Of a stretch of DNA of 9,589 nucleotides, positions 1-5,322 are shown piece by piece. The notes under the pieces are model-generated. The model did not search any database and was not told where the DNA came from. It saw only the letters and a list, made by a program, of their open reading frames with translations. The DNA lies in the NCBI GenBank assembly GCA_002413265.1, contig DHWR01000194.1, forward strand, positions 1-9,589. The letters run 5' to 3'. A program made the translations under genes and the position numbers. Source of the stretch: Chloroflexi bacterium UBA5177 (GTDB lineage: Bacteria > Chloroflexota > UBA5177). How positions within the stretch are numbered: position 1 is the stretch's first letter; each line of letters starts with the position of its first letter.

Positions 1-84
1 CTGTCGCACTACATGGTCGGCAGCGAGGCCACGGCAGGCGCGGCAGGCGGCGTCATCGGAGCGCTTCTCAAGGGAGGCGGTTAG
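1..84 (+). CDS. C-terminal end of an unknown protein (partial)
   Basis: An open frame enters from the left edge in frame 1 and stops at TAG 82-84, leaving 27 residues. The tail is small and glycine/alanine-rich (it ends GALLKGGG), which could be a terminal hydrophobic helix followed by a flexible glycine end. Too little remains to assign a family. Its stop codon overlaps by 4 bp the stop of the small convergent ORF on the minus strand. The reading as coding rests only on the frame being open and GC-rich at third positions, so confidence is moderate. Confidence 0.5.
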   Translation: MSHYMVGSEATAGAAGGVIGALLKGGG

Positions 85-236
85 GCGCCAGGTTCCGCGT
101 CTTCCGGCGCTTCATCTTTCGTGGTCCGCGTGGCCGCGGCCGTCTCATCGGGCGCCGGCTCCTCGTCCTGCCATTCGCGTAGGAGGCGCCGAGCCGCTTC
201 TTCCATTTCCTCGTAGTTTTCGTATTCCTCTGTCAC
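81..236 (-). CDS. small acidic protein of unknown function (51 aa)
   Basis: A 51-codon frame starts at GTG (234-236) with a full AGGAGG Shine-Dalgarno (complement of 241-246) 4 nt upstream, and ends at TAA. The product starts VTEEYENYEEMEEAARR and is very rich in Glu/Asp. A probable amphipathic helix covers residues 3-25, and the tail is a disordered Ala/Thr/Pro/Glu-rich stretch. There is no signal peptide, membrane helix or cysteine. It lies 87 bp downstream of the methyltransferase on the same strand, separated by a small hairpin, and is convergent with the truncated gene at 1-84. I do not recognise a family. Small acidic helical proteins can be regulators, antitoxin-like partners or chaperone-like proteins, but nothing here chooses among these. 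The ideal SD is the main support. Confidence 0.5.
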   Translation of the reverse strand: MTEEYENYEEMEEAARRLLREWQDEEPAPDETAAATRTTKDEAPEDAEPGA

Positions 237-295
237 GCTGCCTCCTGATTGCGGATCGAATGCGGCCTTATTGCGGAGCCAGGGAGTAAACGGGT

Positions 296-319
296 AAGAA
301 ATACCAACTCGACAGTTGG
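296..319 (-). terminator. possible weak intrinsic terminator of the methyltransferase gene
   Basis: Four bases past the methyltransferase stop, a perfect 6-bp stem (CCAACT 304-309 with AGTTGG 314-319) closes a 4-nt loop. On the minus strand it is followed by the T-rich TATTTCTTA. The stem is short and only half GC, so termination may be partial. The alternative is a chance hairpin. Confidence 0.35.
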
Positions 320-323
320 AGCA

Positions 324-1115
324 CTAGGGCCTCGTGCCGACGCCGCAAAATATGACGTCATCCGGCTGCGCCGTCTGCTCGGTGAACCCGCTTACCAAAT
401 GAACATCCTCGAACCCCGCGATCTCATATAGGTCCAACGCCTGCGTTTGCGTGTACCAGCAGGTCGCCGGCGACTTGTTATGGTCCTCCGACATCACCAT
501 TTGTCCGTCGCGAACGATCTCGAATCGGTCCTCAACATGCTCCAAACGTCGAACCATGTCGAAGACAGTTCGACTCCAGAGTCGGACCGTTGCCCCGTCG
601 GCCCGAACCTTCTCTACCGACAATCTCCAATCCACAGTCACGGTGTCTCGTTTATCCGGTCCCGTGCATAGGATCATGAAGGGCATCACCAGCGTTCCTC
701 GAGGCTCCAGGTGTCGATAGAAGCAATCCATGGCATCGCCCGCGTCACCAGGTTCCATTAGGAGCTGAAACGAGCTGGAGGGCACGATGATGGTGCGATA
801 CAGTCGAGGCAAGTTCAGTGCCTGCATTCTCTGTCTGTACAGGTGAGGGCGGAGGCCGCGTCGCTCCGCTTTCTCCCGGCAGAGCGCTAGCATCTCCGGC
901 GAGTTGTCCACACCGTCGATGTCGATGCCTTCGGATAGATAGTCGAGCAGCAATCGGCCCGTGCCACAGCCCACATCGAGAGCAGGTTGCCCAGAGTGGA
1001 GGATCATGTCGCGGTAGAACGCTACGTCTTCCCATTCCGAAGCGCCGCTGCGGAAGAGATCCCAGGTCGCAGCTTTGAGTCCCCGGTATTCATAATCGGA
1101 CTGGTCCAAAGACAC
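324..1115 (-). CDS. class I SAM-dependent methyltransferase (263 aa)
   Basis: Transfers a methyl group from S-adenosylmethionine; the acceptor cannot be read from sequence. The Rossmann-fold methyltransferase core is clear: motif I LDVGCGTGRLL at about residues 46-56 (SAM-binding Gly loop), the acidic motif II in GVDNSPEML at 68-76 (Asp70 would contact the SAM ribose), a strand in the motif IV position (TIIVPSSSFQLL, about 108-119), and HLEPRGTLVM at 135-144 in the usual post-core position. The C-terminal half (about 150-263) is a variable beta-rich region likely shaping the acceptor site. The length fits small soluble cytoplasmic methyltransferases. The start is GTG 1113-1115, preceded only by a weak purine-rich stretch; the frame is open 8 codons further upstream to a TAG, with no better start. 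The gene is divergent from the RidA/ABM pair, with only 53 bp between starts, so shared control is possible. Confidence 0.9.
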   Translation of the reverse strand: MSLDQSDYEYRGLKAATWDLFRSGASEWEDVAFYRDMILHSGQPALDVGCGTGRLLLDYLSEGIDIDGVDNSPEMLALCREKAERRGLRPHLYRQRMQALNLPRLYRTIIVPSSSFQLLMEPGDAGDAMDCFYRHLEPRGTLVMPFMILCTGPDKRDTVTVDWRLSVEKVRADGATVRLWSRTVFDMVRRLEHVEDRFEIVRDGQMVMSEDHNKSPATCWYTQTQALDLYEIAGFEDVHLVSGFTEQTAQPDDVIFCGVGTRP

Positions 1116-1168
1116 CAGCTTTCTGACGAAGCTTGATTGCTAGGATCGATGGTAGCTCAGGAGAATGC

Positions 1169-1558
1169 ATGACAGAGCGGCAGCGCATCTCTTCTGCGTC
1201 TCCTTACGAGGCTTCCATCGGCTTCTGTCGGGCGATCCGAGTGGGAGATCGTGTCCTCGTGTCCGGCACTGCACCTATCTGGCCGGATGGATCGTGCGAC
1301 CCACGCGCGGGACGCCAGGCGGAACGCTGTGTGGAGATAATTCTTGATGCTCTCAGAGAGGCGGGGGCAGGCGCGGGCGACATCGTCCGGACTCGCGTTT
1401 TTCTGGTCGATGCTGCCGACGCAGAGGAGGTCGGTAGCGTTCTTGGACGTATGTTGAACGATGTGCGTCCGGCGTCCACAATGGTTGTGGTAGCTGGGCT
1501 CCTCGACCCACGCTGGAGGGTCGAGATCGAGGCAGAAGCAGTGATCTCCAAGGCGTGA
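1169..1558 (+). CDS. RidA/YjgF/UK114-family protein (129 aa)
   Basis: Rid proteins are small trimeric enzymes; the founding members hydrolyse reactive enamine/imine intermediates to protect PLP enzymes. Family signatures here are the N-terminal SASPYEASIGFCRAIRVGD followed by LVSGTAP (about 9-35), the helix with ALREAGAGAGDIVRTRVFLVD (about 61-81), and the C-terminal strands RPASTMVVVAGL and VEIEAEAVI (100-126). Length is typical. I chose ATG 1169 because AGGAG (1159-1163) sits 5 nt upstream; the frame opens at TTG 1133 but with no RBS. The arginine that binds the carboxylate in classical RidA (after PA in the PAR motif) is Ser103 here, which places it in a Rid subgroup without proven deaminase activity. 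It probably forms an operon with the ABM-like gene 48 bp downstream. Confidence 0.9.
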   Translation: MTERQRISSASPYEASIGFCRAIRVGDRVLVSGTAPIWPDGSCDPRAGRQAERCVEIILDALREAGAGAGDIVRTRVFLVDAADAEEVGSVLGRMLNDVRPASTMVVVAGLLDPRWRVEIEAEAVISKA

Positions 1559-1606
1559 CTGAATCGAGCATGTCAGACTGAAAGACACTATCTCGACGGA
1601 GATGCG

Positions 1607-2032
1607 ATGTACATTCAGGTGATATCCGGATGGCGCTACCGACCCGGAATGCGCGCCAAGACACGCTCCCAAGTGGAACGGATGCGTGTCAATGCCGGAG
1701 GATCATACCCCTTAATGCCTGATGCACCAGGCCTGTTGGCGCGCCTGTGGGGCACGGATCCTGAAGAACCCGACACCGGGATTGCCATATGGGTGTGGGA
1801 GAGCAAGGAAGCGGCCGAAGCCTTCCAATTCCCGTGGGAGGGAGAGAATCCAGTCTCCGCGCCTCTCGACAATCGCATAGATTTCTCTGAGGTTCAGGTC
1901 CGCGCGCTAGATGGAATGTACCTCGCCCTATCGAGCGGCTTTCTCCAAAACGCGAATGGAATCGAAGGCGAGTACGAGGTTGCGAACCCGTCCTGGACGC
2001 GCGACCAGTCTTCGTCAACGAATCGTTCTTGA
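1607..2032 (+). CDS. dimeric alpha/beta-barrel (ABM-like) protein (141 aa)
   Basis: The N-terminal ~95 residues look like a ferredoxin-like antibiotic-biosynthesis-monooxygenase/stress-response dimeric barrel. There is an opening strand (MYIQVISGWRYRPG), a helix, the PGLLARLWGTD segment at about 41-50, a second strand GIAIWVWES (58-66) and a helix starting KEAAEAFQ. The rest (about 95-141) is less conserved and ends in a Ser/Thr-rich tail. Members range from heme-degrading or quinol-forming monooxygenases to non-catalytic proteins, and no diagnostic catalytic residue can be named here. ATG 1607 has GGAG (1598-1601) 5 nt upstream. It follows the RidA-like gene closely on the same strand. Pairing Rid and ABM-type small proteins suggests handling of a reactive metabolite, but that is inference. 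Confidence 0.75.
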   Translation: MYIQVISGWRYRPGMRAKTRSQVERMRVNAGGSYPLMPDAPGLLARLWGTDPEEPDTGIAIWVWESKEAAEAFQFPWEGENPVSAPLDNRIDFSEVQVRALDGMYLALSSGFLQNANGIEGEYEVANPSWTRDQSSSTNRS

Positions 2033-2189
2033 AGCTGCGGCTGGAGACGTTCGCGAGGGCTCGTTTCCTTAGATCTCTTGGCGGACGGAGCGAGGTCAGA
2101 GGGAGACGTGGTCAGCGCCTCCGGGTCCCGAAGGACTTCCTCAGGCATTTAGCTGCCAAGTCACGATTCTTTTGGGGACCTTCGTCCCT

Positions 2190-2234
2190 CCCGATACGGT
2201 GACCTCGTCCCCTTCTCGGTCATGCCGAATCGGG
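2190..2234. repeat. 14-bp imperfect inverted repeat (hairpin)
   Basis: Left arm CCCGAT-a-CGG-TGACC (2190-2204) pairs with right arm GGTCA-tg-CCG-a-ATCGGG (2218-2234): 14 Watson-Crick pairs, one A/A mismatch and one 2-nt bulge, around a 13-nt loop (2205-2217). No T-run follows on either strand, so it is not a standard intrinsic terminator. It may be an RNA hairpin at the 3' end of the RidA/ABM transcript or a protein-binding site upstream of the next promoter. Confidence 0.6.
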
Positions 2235-2250
2235 TGTAGAGAATATTTAG

Positions 2251-2279
2251 TTGAACTGCAAGCTGTCGACAGCTAGACT
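2251..2279 (+). promoter_or_regulatory. candidate sigma-70-type promoter for the two-helix membrane protein
   Basis: TTGAAC (2251-2256) and TAGACT (2274-2279) are separated by exactly 17 bp, each matching consensus at 4 of 6 positions. Transcription would start near 2286, giving a leader of about 80 nt before ATG 2367. The hexamers alone are weak; the position, the spacing and the palindrome filling the spacer raise the case. Confidence 0.35.
2261..2274. promoter_or_regulatory. perfect 14-bp palindrome, possible operator
   Basis: AGCTGTCGACAGCT is a perfect 14-bp palindrome. It lies inside the spacer of the candidate promoter and reaches the first base of the -10 element, where a bound dimeric regulator would block or remodel polymerase binding. 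No regulator gene is visible in the window. Confidence 0.4.
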
Positions 2280-2295
2280 CTGGCAAGCAATTGAG

Positions 2296-2336
2296 CCGGG
2301 ACTTGAACGGCTGCGAAGTCCGTGTCCCGGTGTTTT
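2296..2336 (+). terminator. terminator-like hairpin, possible leader attenuator
   Basis: CCGGGAC (2296-2302) and ACGG (2307-2310), split by a TTGA bulge, pair with the continuous CCGTGTCCCGG (2320-2330). This gives an 11-bp GC-rich stem with a 9-nt loop, followed by TGTTTTC. Two competing pairings exist in the same bases: GGACTT 2299-2304 with AAGTCC 2316-2321, and AGCCG 2294-2298 with CGGCT 2308-2312. If the promoter at 2251 is real, this sits in the 5' leader of the gene at 2367 and could act as an attenuator. Otherwise it may end read-through from the RidA/ABM operon. Confidence 0.45.
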
Positions 2337-2366
2337 CTCCTCTGCTACCGAGGAAGGTTGACCGGA

Positions 2367-2789
2367 ATGAAGGGCACACACCACAACCAGGATTTCGTAT
2401 ATCTCGCCATATTGCCGCTGCTAGCCGCAGCTGTGTTCTTCATCTTTTACGTGGGAGGATGGCTCCCACAAGTGCCCGTGCCCCGGTTTGCTGTGCCGTG
2501 GGCGTCCTCCCTCGACGGGATCAGGCAGGCGGCCTCACAGAATGAAGCCTCAGCGATTGCCGTCGCGGTTGCAATCCTCGCCGGAATAATGGGCTTCACG
2601 TGGTTGGTGTATCTGGTGCTCGATCTGAAGAAGGGCATGCAAAGGTTCGTGCGGTGGATCCTGCATCGCCCTCCCGCCATGGTTAGCGGAGTCTTGAAGC
2701 CAGAGGATCAAACCTGGAACTCGTCGACGGGCAGAGATGATGAGACGGCCAAGACCTATCGGGCGAAGACGGGCCACGGCATACGATAG
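2367..2789 (+). CDS. two-helix membrane protein of unknown function (140 aa)
   Basis: I do not recognise a family. The product has a short polar N-terminus, a first membrane segment at about residues 10-32 (VYLAILPLLAAAVFFIFYVGG), an extramembrane stretch of about 30 residues rich in Pro/Ser/Gln, a second segment at about 62-86 (AIAVAVAILAGIMGFTWLVY), then a basic region (DLKKGMQRFVRWILHR) and a polar tail. The positive charges after helix 2 suggest both termini are cytoplasmic. I chose ATG 2367, with AGGAAGG (2351-2357) 9 nt upstream. The frame is open to GTG 2322, but that codon lies inside the terminator-like hairpin and lacks an RBS. There are no catalytic motifs, so a small membrane subunit or accessory role is possible but unproven. 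Confidence 0.7.
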   Translation: MKGTHHNQDFVYLAILPLLAAAVFFIFYVGGWLPQVPVPRFAVPWASSLDGIRQAASQNEASAIAVAVAILAGIMGFTWLVYLVLDLKKGMQRFVRWILHRPPAMVSGVLKPEDQTWNSSTGRDDETAKTYRAKTGHGIR

Positions 2790-2814
2790 GAACTGCTCTG
2801 GCCGACCGTCCTCT

Positions 2815-2843
2815 TTGACTCCTCTTGTTCAACATCTTATAGT
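2815..2843 (+). promoter_or_regulatory. near-consensus sigma-70-type promoter
   Basis: TTGACT (2815-2820) and TATAGT (2838-2843) match the -35 and -10 consensus at 5 of 6 bases each, with an ideal 17-bp spacer. It starts 26 bp after the stop of the membrane-protein gene and about 95 bp before the next start. Transcription from about 2850 would give a leader of about 90 nt containing a 5-bp hairpin (CCCAG 2862-2866 with CTGGG 2877-2881). It probably drives the 179-residue protein and the aquaporin together. Confidence 0.7.
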
Positions 2844-2939
2844 TGCCACTGATGAACTTGGCCCAGAACCCACGAACTGGGAGCTGCTCGCGTCAATCCG
2901 GGTGTCCGGCACGGCGGAAGCGAAATGGGGGGAGCTAGC

Positions 2940-3479
2940 TTGTACACCCGTGACCTAGGCCGGCAAGACGCTCCAGAGGGACTCAACAGGCTGGAGGCCG
3001 AGTTCGTCACCGAGCACCTCACCGTGGAGGCGGAGGTCACGAGCCCCGAGACTCGGATGTCCGACTATCTGAACAGCTCTGCTCAGAGCGTCGAAGTTCA
3101 TCCGCTGCGAGTGAGAACGACATCGGGGACGGTTCACGATCTGAGCGAGACGATGGCGCACCTGACCAAGTCTCAGCTAATGTTTGTGATTCCCATCTCG
3201 GAACCGCAGGCCGCTGATGCTCCGGACGGTTCAGGGTGGGCCTGGCACTTGAAGTACCGCTGCTGGGCCGCGCTGGGCAGGTACTTAATCGTGGGGGACG
3301 TCCACGCGGAAAACTATCGGGACCCTAAACTGCTGCTTCGCGCACTGGAGCAGCGGCAGTTTCTCGCGTTTTCAGACGCGGAGCTGACCTATCCGGATGG
3401 GTCGACGAAACCGAAGCCAATTGTCATCGTCAACCATCGGCATCTCGAGATGCTCTCCGTACCCAAGCCTCGCTGGTGA
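2940..3479 (+). CDS. protein of unknown function with two related halves (179 aa)
   Basis: No family I can name with confidence. It is a soluble alpha/beta protein without signal peptide or membrane helix. Two halves share a pattern: a strand, then a charged turn, then RMSDYLNSS (N-half) or LLLRALEQR (C-half), a hydrophobic strand (VEVHPLRVRT / FLAFSDAELTY), a polar SG/DG turn, and a closing strand preceded by HLTKSQLMFVIP or VNHRHLEMLSVP. I place the start at TTG 2940 because GGGGGGAG (2927-2934) sits 5 nt upstream. The in-frame ATG 2925 would translate that SD run and has only a weak GGAAG ahead of it. A strong promoter lies upstream and the aquaporin gene 60 bp downstream, so the two are likely co-transcribed. 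Confidence 0.75.
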   Translation: MYTRDLGRQDAPEGLNRLEAEFVTEHLTVEAEVTSPETRMSDYLNSSAQSVEVHPLRVRTTSGTVHDLSETMAHLTKSQLMFVIPISEPQAADAPDGSGWAWHLKYRCWAALGRYLIVGDVHAENYRDPKLLLRALEQRQFLAFSDAELTYPDGSTKPKPIVIVNHRHLEMLSVPKPRW

Positions 3480-3539
3480 CACGGCGCCGCCAAACGCCAT
3501 AGGCTGAAGAAGCCAATCGGCGAGGAGGCAAGGGAATTG

Positions 3540-4226
3540 ATGGACCGTGTTCGGCCAATCGGCCCGTTTCTGGCGGAGGCCGTGGCAGTCTTCACGCTCG
3601 TGTTCGCGGGCTGTGGTGCGATCATGATCGACGCCAAGACGCACGGTGGCATAGGGCACGTGGGAGTTGCGTTCAGCTTCGGGCTTGCCATCGGGGTCAT
3701 GATCTATGCCGTAGGACACATCTCGGGCGCCCACATAAATCCCGCGGTCTCGCTTGGGCTTGCTTTGACTAGACACTTCCCCTGGCCGCGGGTGCCCCTT
3801 TATTGGATCTCGCAGCTGGCAGGAGCTTCGCTTGCCGCGCTAATTCTGAGAGGACTCTTCGGCACCATTGCCCACGTGGGCACAAATATTCCGGCCGGCA
3901 GCGATGGCCAATCGTTTGTGATGGAGACCGTCCTGACATTCTTTCTCATGTTCGTCATCATGGCGGTGGCTACCGACTATCGAGCGGTCGGTCAGGCCGC
4001 CGCACTTGCAATCGGCGGCGTCATTCTCATGGACGCGATGTTCGGAGGCCCAATAAGCGGAGCCTCCATGAACCCTGCGCGGTCCTTTGGGCCGGCTCTC
4101 GTGTCTGGAACCTGGGATCACTACTGGGTGTACGTTTTCGGCCCGTTTGTGGGCGCCGTGCTGGGCGCGTTCTCGTACGAGATCGTGCGAGGGGAGCAGC
4201 CTGAGCCCGGGACCACGGATATCTGA
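3540..4226 (+). CDS. NIP-like aquaporin / MIP-family channel (228 aa)
   Basis: A six-helix channel of the major intrinsic protein family in the cytoplasmic membrane, passing small uncharged solutes. Both half-helix signatures are present: SGAHINPAV (NPA1 at 67-69) and SGASMNPARSFGP (NPA2 at 178-180). Helix 1 reads LAEAVAVFTLVFAGCGA. By counting back from the NPA motifs, the selectivity filter is Phe47, Ala166, Ala175 and Arg181. The usual water-channel His at the second position is missing, implying a wider pore. The surrounding motifs (MIYAVGHISGAHINPA, GGPISGASMNPAR) closely resemble plant NOD26-like proteins and their bacterial relatives, which carry glycerol, urea or metalloids such as arsenite. 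ATG 3540 follows AAGGGA (3530-3535); a TTG lies just before it. No ars genes are present to settle the substrate. Confidence 0.93.
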   Translation: MDRVRPIGPFLAEAVAVFTLVFAGCGAIMIDAKTHGGIGHVGVAFSFGLAIGVMIYAVGHISGAHINPAVSLGLALTRHFPWPRVPLYWISQLAGASLAALILRGLFGTIAHVGTNIPAGSDGQSFVMETVLTFFLMFVIMAVATDYRAVGQAAALAIGGVILMDAMFGGPISGASMNPARSFGPALVSGTWDHYWVYVFGPFVGAVLGAFSYEIVRGEQPEPGTTDI

Positions 4227-4410
4227 GTCGAAGTACCAAGGCGGCACTGCACTCGTTGGTTGGCGCCTAGCCCTGCTGATCCAAAACCACAACAGCCTGG
4301 CCCTACTTGCCTCGCTGCTCTCTTGCGGCCCGGCCGATACAGCGTCAACGCTTCATCGCTCATGGCTCAGGCTAGTCTTGAATCCGCTCGCTGCTATGAC
4401 ACGCTTTGGG

Positions 4411-4438
4411 GCTTCTAGCGGAGAAACCGTTAAGAAGC
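4411..4438. repeat. 11-bp hairpin in the convergent gap 4227-4496
   Basis: GCTTCTAGCGG (4411-4421) pairs with CCGTT (4427-4431) plus AGAAGC (4433-4438), with one G-T wobble and one bulged A, around the loop AGAAA. It lies between the convergent aquaporin and secreted-protein genes. No T-run follows on either strand, so if it helps end transcription it is not by the classical route. The rest of the 270-bp gap shows no gene or signal I can support. Confidence 0.4.
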
Positions 4439-4496
4439 GCGCCCCGATTCGGCACCAGCCCAGCGCGTGCATGGCTGAGGAATTGCGAATCGTTGG

Positions 4497-5237
4497 TCAC
4501 CGTTGCACGTAGTCAACGTAGACTACCGGGTGATTCACCCATCCGGCAGCGACATGCCACTCGAATCCTTTACCACAGCGTGTCCCGAAACTCGCAAACA
4601 GTCGCGTGCTCCGAACAGACTGCCAGGTGCGAGTTGCGTTGTAGGTCGCCAGCGGTCCGCTTCCTCCCGTTCCCGGGCATTTTGCCCACTCCATGTAGTG
4701 AAGGGGGCCACGTACGGGGATGGTGGGGTAGATATCTGCGTGTAATTCAGGGGATGTACCTAGGCTAACTCGCGGCGCGCGGCCCCGGAGAAGTCTTGTG
4801 TAAGCCACCTGGCCGTAGTAGTAGCCCCCGACCTCCAACTCCGTGACGGCCCGAATCTGCCGCGTACGGAGAATGACATAGACGTTTCGCTGCACGATCT
4901 GGCCGGGATGGAGCGCCATCCAGACTGGCGCCGGACAGCTCAGCGGCGCACAGTCTGCAAGAGCTGGCGGATAGGATACTGCCCTCCTTCGGGTGACAAC
5001 TTCGGCCCACACGGGCCCGTAAAGGCAGCCACGACTAATACTCAGGACGTGCCCGGAGATGTTCTTAAGCCTCACAGTCACCCGGACTAAAGCGTTCTCC
5101 GGATACACCCGCTTCGGCACAAGCAACGACAGCTGCACTCGATCGGCAAGCGTGAAAGCCTTTGTCGCGGCTGCGTCTCCAGATGGTGTTGCACCCGTCA
5201 AGATCGCCGCGGCGAAAAGTATCGCTAGTCGGAACAT
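4497..5237 (-). CDS. secreted protein with a BsuPI-like beta-sandwich domain (246 aa)
   Basis: Residues 1-24 form a Sec signal peptide (MFRLAILFAAAILTG core, likely cleavage near DAAA-TK). The next ~130 residues look like an immunoglobulin-like beta-sandwich. The stretch LSLLVPKRVYPENAL then VRVTVRLKNISGHVLSI (about 37-67) follows the pattern of BsuPI-type intracellular proteinase inhibitor domains (a proline-rich strand followed by an NxS-type strand). The C-terminal ~80 residues are rich in aromatic residues, Gly and Thr and unassigned. Five cysteines (71, 96, 101, 187, 221) fit disulfides outside the cell. I chose ATG 5235-5237 because it opens the signal peptide and has GGAAG 7 nt upstream; the longer frame to 5318 would put 27 charged residues ahead of the signal. 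It lies 85 bp downstream of the anchored protein gene and is likely co-transcribed. The inhibitor-like fold does not prove inhibition. Confidence 0.65.
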   Translation of the reverse strand: MFRLAILFAAAILTGATPSGDAAATKAFTLADRVQLSLLVPKRVYPENALVRVTVRLKNISGHVLSISRGCLYGPVWAEVVTRRRAVSYPPALADCAPLSCPAPVWMALHPGQIVQRNVYVILRTRQIRAVTELEVGGYYYGQVAYTRLLRGRAPRVSLGTSPELHADIYPTIPVRGPLHYMEWAKCPGTGGSGPLATYNATRTWQSVRSTRLFASFGTRCGKGFEWHVAAGWVNHPVVYVDYVQR

Positions 5238-5322
5238 TTGAGCTTCCACACGGTGATTATCCCCGCTGACATGTCGCCTGTTCCTGCAGCAGATTCGACT
5301 GGAGCCGACCCGAGGCAAACGG

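Larger units (their letters stand above)
2033..2366. other. gene-free, structure-rich intergenic region
   Basis: 334 bp without a convincing gene. The first ~140 bp show nothing I can name. From 2174 onward it holds, in order: a small hairpin (GGGAC 2175-2179, CTTC loop, GTCCC 2184-2188), a long imperfect inverted repeat (2190-2234), a candidate promoter with an internal palindrome (2251-2279) and a terminator-like hairpin with a T-rich tail (2296-2336). The arrangement resembles a regulated promoter and leader for the membrane-protein gene at 2367. Confidence 0.5.

Noticed and set aside
1894..2148. 84-codon minus-strand ORF under the end of the ABM-like gene.
   Set aside because: It overlaps the plus-strand gene heavily, has low-complexity composition and shows no domain pattern.
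1888..2206. A long open frame on the plus strand, offset from the ABM-like gene and running past its stop, with an arginine-rich translation.
   Set aside because: It has no ATG and no RBS-supported start, overlaps a better gene for half its length, and the translation (ending RFFWGPSSLPIR) looks like a GC-rich shadow. Without a homologue I do not call a frameshifted C-terminus.
2290..2335. GGACTTGAAC followed by stem-like bases, resembling the complement of a tRNA T-loop (GTTCAAGTCC).
   Set aside because: On the minus strand no acceptor stem pairs at the right distance, there is no CCA end or anticodon arm, and the T-stem does not close around a 7-nt loop. The same bases are better explained by the terminator-like hairpin.
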